A DNA stretch of 25,813 nucleotides from DAOTTI01 sp034437795 (GTDB taxonomy: Bacteria; Chloroflexota; UBA11872; UBA12225), in NCBI GenBank assembly GCA_034437795.1, contig DAOTTI010000005.1, forward strand, positions 1 to 25,813. Direction: 5' to 3'. Position numbers and translations under genes: made by a program. Within the stretch, counting starts at the first letter, position 1. Each line of letters opens with the position of its first letter. Below the pieces are notes generated by a model. The model ran no database searches. It saw nothing but the letters and a program-made list of their open reading frames with translations, and was not told the DNA's origin. Below are positions 23,035 through 25,813 of the stretch, one piece after another.

Positions 23035-24477
23035 CTATCCCAGGCCCATCTGCTGTAGGATCTGGTTCGCCTCCCGCGCCGCCTCCTCCAGGGCGACCTT
23101 GCTGGTCTTCTTGCCCTCCATCACGTCCTGCAAGGCGCGCTGGATGACGGGCCGGATCTCCTGGGTCCCGCGGATGTTCGGCTCCGGCTTGCCGTACCTG
23201 CTCAGCTCGAACGCCTGGCGGCCCTGCGGATCGTCCTTCTCCCAGTGCGCCTTCAGCGTCGGGTGCTCGGCCGACGACCGGCGCACCGGCATGTAGGACG
23301 ACGTGATCGACCACTGTACGTCCTGCTCCCGCTCGTTGAAGAACTTGATGAAGAGCCAGGCCGCCGCCTGCTTGAGCGGCGTGGTCTTGAAGATGGCGAT
23401 GTTCGCGCCGTACTGGACCGTCTGCGGCTTCGCCGGATCCTTCTGAGGGATGCCAACGATCCGCCAGGGGAGCCCCTCCCGCCCGTTCGCCTTGAGCACG
23501 TTCCGCAGGAACGGCCGGCCGGTGCTGGACATCATGATGAAGGCCATCCGGTTCGAGGCGAAGTCGTACTCGATCCCCGGCTGGCGGGGCGGGTTGTAGG
23601 CGAACTGGCGCCTGAAGGCGTCCTCCGTGAGCTGGAAGGACTCCAGGTACGGCAGCTCGGTGAACCGGACCTGCTTATTGTCCGGCGTGAGCATGGTTCC
23701 GCCCCGCGAGTAGGCCCAGGCGTTGATCGTGGACGCGCTGGGGTAGTTCCCCCAACCGTAGGTGCGGGCGCGGCTCTGGTCGGCGGCGACGCCGGCCTCC
23801 TGCTCGACGATCAGCGAGCGGTCGGCGCGCGACGCCTGCTGGATCGCCGCCGCGAATTCGGTCCACGTCCTGGGGATACTCTTCACGCCCGACCGCTGGA
23901 GCACCTCCTCGTTGACGTACATCACCACCAGGCTGTTGGTAAACGGGAAGCTGAGCAGCTTATTCCCGTATTGCGGGAAGCGCAGCCCTTCCAGATAGGT
24001 GGGGAAGATGTCGTCCAGGCTCTGCTTGCTCAGCCCCAGGTCCGGATGCTTGACGTATTCGTCGAAGTCAACGCAGGCATTGCCCCGCATGTACTCCGCT
24101 ACCTGGCTCTCATAGGCGACGGACACGTCGGTGGGGGTGCCGGCCGCCAGGGCGGCCAGGTTCTTCTCATAGAGCTGGTCGTAGTTGCCCTGGTACTCCG
24201 CCTTGACGGTGATCCGCTGCGGGTTCGTGGTGTTGAACTTCTCCACCATGCCTTCCAGCGCCCTGGCGTTGCTCTGGGTCTGGGTGTGCCAGAAGCTAAT
24301 GCTGATTGGCTGCTCAAACTTCACCGTCGGGGCGGTCTGGGGCTGCTGCCCCGCGGGGCCGCAGGCCGCCAGTACGGCGCCAGCTCCCCACAGCCCGCCG
24401 AGCCCACACAACCCGCCCGCACGCGCCATGAGCGCGCGCCGCGTGACGCTCACCGTACTCGCCTTGACCTCACTCAC
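23035..24477 (-). CDS. ABC transporter substrate-binding lipoprotein, family 1 (sugar type)
   Basis: 480 aa from the GTG at 24477, which has AAGGAGGT 5 nt upstream; an earlier GTG at 24498 has no ribosome site. The N-terminus has TRRALMARAGG, a hydrophobic stretch and the lipobox VLAAC (Cys39); the twin Arg may indicate Tat export. The mature part begins QPISISFWHTQTQSNARALE, with VEKFNTTNPQRITVKAEYQG and FPFTNSLVVMYVNEEVLQRSG as in UgpB/MalE-type proteins. It captures a sugar or glycerol-phosphate type solute at the outer face of the membrane. No permease or ATPase gene lies within the window, so it is an orphan here. Its 3' end points at the MFS repeat region. Confidence 0.85.
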   Translation of the reverse strand: MSEVKASTVSVTRRALMARAGGLCGLGGLWGAGAVLAACGPAGQQPQTAPTVKFEQPISISFWHTQTQSNARALEGMVEKFNTTNPQRITVKAEYQGNYDQLYEKNLAALAAGTPTDVSVAYESQVAEYMRGNACVDFDEYVKHPDLGLSKQSLDDIFPTYLEGLRFPQYGNKLLSFPFTNSLVVMYVNEEVLQRSGVKSIPRTWTEFAAAIQQASRADRSLIVEQEAGVAADQSRARTYGWGNYPSASTINAWAYSRGGTMLTPDNKQVRFTELPYLESFQLTEDAFRRQFAYNPPRQPGIEYDFASNRMAFIMMSSTGRPFLRNVLKANGREGLPWRIVGIPQKDPAKPQTVQYGANIAIFKTTPLKQAAAWLFIKFFNEREQDVQWSITSSYMPVRRSSAEHPTLKAHWEKDDPQGRQAFELSRYGKPEPNIRGTQEIRPVIQRALQDVMEGKKTSKVALEEAAREANQILQQMGLG

Positions 24478-24604
24478 CTTAACCTCCTTCTCGACCACTG
24501 CCGGCCGCTCTTTGCCACTGCTAGCGTGATTGTGTCAGGGCCATCTCAATGTAGCAACCCGTGAGCTGGCGGAGGGCGCGCCGCACTGGGAGAGCGGACC
24601 TCAC

Positions 24605-24697
24605 CCCCTAGCCCCCTCTCCGACACGGAGAGGGGGACCGACGGCCATGGCCGTGCGGCTGGGCCCCTAGCCCCCTCTCCGACACGGAGAGGGGGAC
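24605..24697. repeat. Two identical 34-bp hairpin units flanking a palindrome
   Basis: CCCCTAG followed by a perfect 10-bp stem (CCCCCTCTCC/GGAGAGGGGG, loop GACAC) occurs at 24605-24638 and 24664-24697, 59 bp apart. Between them is a perfect 14-bp palindrome ACGGCCATGGCCGT (24641-24654). The units lie in the 379-bp divergent spacer between the binding-protein gene and the cold-shock gene; nothing else is recognised in that spacer. Related hairpins occur at 465 and near 1996 and 2775. Confidence 0.75.
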
Positions 24698-24856
24698 GAG
24701 GGCCATGGGGAGAGGAGATTGCCCGCGGTCGGGGCACGGCATGGAGATTGCGAGATGAGCGCTATTGAGCACGCGGGCGGCCGGCGCCGTGACGGGGCGC
24801 TGCGCAGCGGACGGACGAGCCCTGCGGCTGCTCGCGCGGGAGGAGAGGGAGCCATC

Positions 24857-25126
24857 ATGCGTGGGACCATCGACGAACTCGTGATCGATCGCGGCTTCGG
24901 GTACATCATCGGGGAGGACGGGCTACGCTACTTCTTCCACCGTAGCGCGCTGCAGGGAACCGACTGGGAGGAGATCGCGCCTGGCCAGGCGGTGGAGTTC
25001 GGCATCGCCACCGAGGCGCCCGGCGATCAGCCTTACGAAAATCCGCGGGCCATCAACGTGCGCCTGGCGCCGGAGGAGATCCCGGCGGTAGACCACGAGG
25101 TCCTGCCGCCGGAGAAGGTACGGTAG
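24857..25126 (+). CDS. Cold-shock-domain (OB-fold) nucleic-acid-binding protein
   Basis: 89 aa from the ATG at 24857, preceded by a purine-rich GGAGAGGGAG. The frame is open upstream to 24719, but that part has no domain. GTIDELVIDRGFGYI (RNP1-like GFGYI) and LRYFFHRSALQG (RNP2-like FFH) followed by GQAVEFGIATE are the cold-shock-domain signature. It likely binds single-stranded RNA or DNA. The last 20 residues (APEEIPAVDHEVLPPEKVR) are an acidic tail beyond the usual 67-aa domain. Confidence 0.8.
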   Translation: MRGTIDELVIDRGFGYIIGEDGLRYFFHRSALQGTDWEEIAPGQAVEFGIATEAPGDQPYENPRAINVRLAPEEIPAVDHEVLPPEKVR

Positions 25127-25173
25127 CGAAGGTAGACCCCACCCCCGACAACAGGGATGAGAAGCAGCACCCG

Positions 25174-25581
25174 TCAATCCGTCTGCACCGTATGCGCGAC
25201 GGCCCCCTGGTCCGGGCGGCCGGAGTAGCCGACCCGTACCGCCTGGCGGCGCGCTTGCCACGCCTCAAGCTGCTCGGCGGTGACGCCGGAGCGGTGCCCG
25301 AGCGTGAAGAGGTAGCCCCGCCCGTTCGGATCGATCAGCCGGAAACGATCCTCCTGCACCAGCACGATGTGGCCGGAGACGCATGATTCCGGCTGTGGCG
25401 GTAGTGAAGGGAGGCCCGTCGCGGGCGAGGGAGCCAGCCAGCGCCCGAGGCGAGTGATGAGCGAGCCGCGCTCAGGCCGCCTGGGCGGGGCTGGATACTG
25501 CACTGTCGAGCTGGGTGGCGAGAACGGCAGACGATCGACCCGCCGCCGTGCCTGCGGGGTGGCTACGTCGTCTATGGTCAT
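25174..25581 (-). CDS. Small protein of unknown function
   Basis: 135 aa from an ATG at 25581 without a strong ribosome site. Residues 1-65 are basic and Pro-rich, probably disordered. Residues 66-133 look folded: CVSGHIVLVQEDRFRLIDPN, GRGYLFTLGHRSGVTAEQLE, AWQARRQAVRVGYSGRPDQG. This beta-rich part with a helix resembles small OB-like domains that occur near energy-metabolism genes. It lies 71 bp downstream of the NrfD-like gene in the same direction and may be in its operon. Converges on the cold-shock gene. Not recognised further. Confidence 0.5.
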   Translation of the reverse strand: MTIDDVATPQARRRVDRLPFSPPSSTVQYPAPPRRPERGSLITRLGRWLAPSPATGLPSLPPQPESCVSGHIVLVQEDRFRLIDPNGRGYLFTLGHRSGVTAEQLEAWQARRQAVRVGYSGRPDQGAVAHTVQTD

Positions 25582-25652
25582 GCCTCAGTTGGTGCCTCGC
25601 AGTCGCTCAACACAGCCGCCGGCGGCCGCCGTCGCCGTCCAGGCCGCCCATC

Positions 25653-25813
25653 TCAATCGCTTGCCCTCGTCCACCGGAAGTAGTGCTGCGGGTCATCGGC
25701 GCAGTGCTTGCCGGCGGAGATGATGGAGTAACGCATCAGGAAGCCGCCGGCCTGTGCGCCAGCGCAGGCCAGGAGCCAGCTCGCGCGGCCGGGGGCGCGC
25801 CCGGCCAGCAGCG
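25653..25813 (-). CDS. C-terminal end of an NrfD/PsrC-like membrane subunit (partial)
   Basis: The gene enters from the right edge; 52 codons and a TGA (25653-25655) are visible. The residues include SWLLACAGAQAGGFLMRYSI and ISAGKHCADDPQHYFRWTR. A final membrane helix with GGF..RY.....AGK.SADDP..Y is what I expect at the end of NrfD-type polysulfide reductase membrane subunits, which carry electrons between quinones and a periplasmic or cytoplasmic oxidoreductase. The call rests on this short tail only. Confidence 0.45.
   Translation of the reverse strand, partial: LLAGRAPGRASWLLACAGAQAGGFLMRYSIISAGKHCADDPQHYFRWTRASD

Noticed and set aside
24641..24654. Palindrome ACGGCCATGGCCGT as an attachment site or origin element
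   Set aside because: No integrase, dnaA-box cluster or tRNA nearby; it sits inside the hairpin repeat.

Overview
The window is a GC-rich bacterial chromosome segment. The gene set suggests a Chloroflexota organism, perhaps close to Thermomicrobia/Sphaerobacter, though no rRNA or marker gene confirms this. The clues are a giant SARP/BTAD-AAA-TPR regulator, LPXTG-type surface propellers, a DUF4395 membrane protein, HNH and AlkP-superfamily genes, and dispersed intergenic hairpins of the CCCTCTCC/GGAGAGGG type. Several frameshifts and short duplications are present; some may be assembly errors.

Layout. 1-374: end of a GH43-like gene wrecked by a 61-bp repeated block. 520-1908 (-): secreted beta-propeller with an LPATG sorting signal. 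2163-2651 (+): DUF4395 membrane protein. 3033-8715: three alkaline-phosphatase-superfamily enzymes (two phosphodiesterase-like, one sulfatase). 8800-9433 (-): decayed HNH endonuclease. 9452-12794 (-): likely operon of secreted proteins of unknown function, partly frameshifted, ending in a second propeller with an LPQTG signal. 13039-14658 (-): OsmC-family protein, ArsM-like methyltransferase and a possible small ORF. 14975-18694 (-): very large transcriptional regulator. 18829-22891 (+): LysR regulator, Cys-rich PDZ protein, persulfide-dioxygenase-like MBL enzyme and MFS transporter. 23035-24477 (-): ABC sugar-type binding lipoprotein. 24857-25126 (+): cold-shock-domain protein. 25174-25581 (-): small unknown protein. 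25653-25813 (-): tail of an NrfD-like membrane subunit.

Main result. Two neighbouring genes each contain one in-frame TGA with clear coding sequence continuing past it to a later stop. In the ArsM-like methyltransferase the TGA lies where ArsM proteins carry a conserved Cys (W-x-x-C-[IV]-A-G-A-L). In the SARP/BTAD regulator it lies inside the TPR region. After each TGA there is a hairpin of identical geometry: 10 nt, a perfect 6-bp stem, a 5-nt loop starting UG, and 16 nt from TGA to loop. This fits the bacterial SECIS rule, so both are candidate selenoproteins. A Sec-containing SARP/AAA regulator would be new to me. The regulator, OsmC protein and methyltransferase lie in one orientation and may form a redox, selenium or metalloid response unit.

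The + strand group 18829-22891 looks like a sulfane-sulfur or thiol module. The divergent region 18695-18828 between the two regulators holds a near-consensus promoter that puts the SARP gene on a leaderless GTG, and a 12-bp direct repeat spaced by 61 bp.
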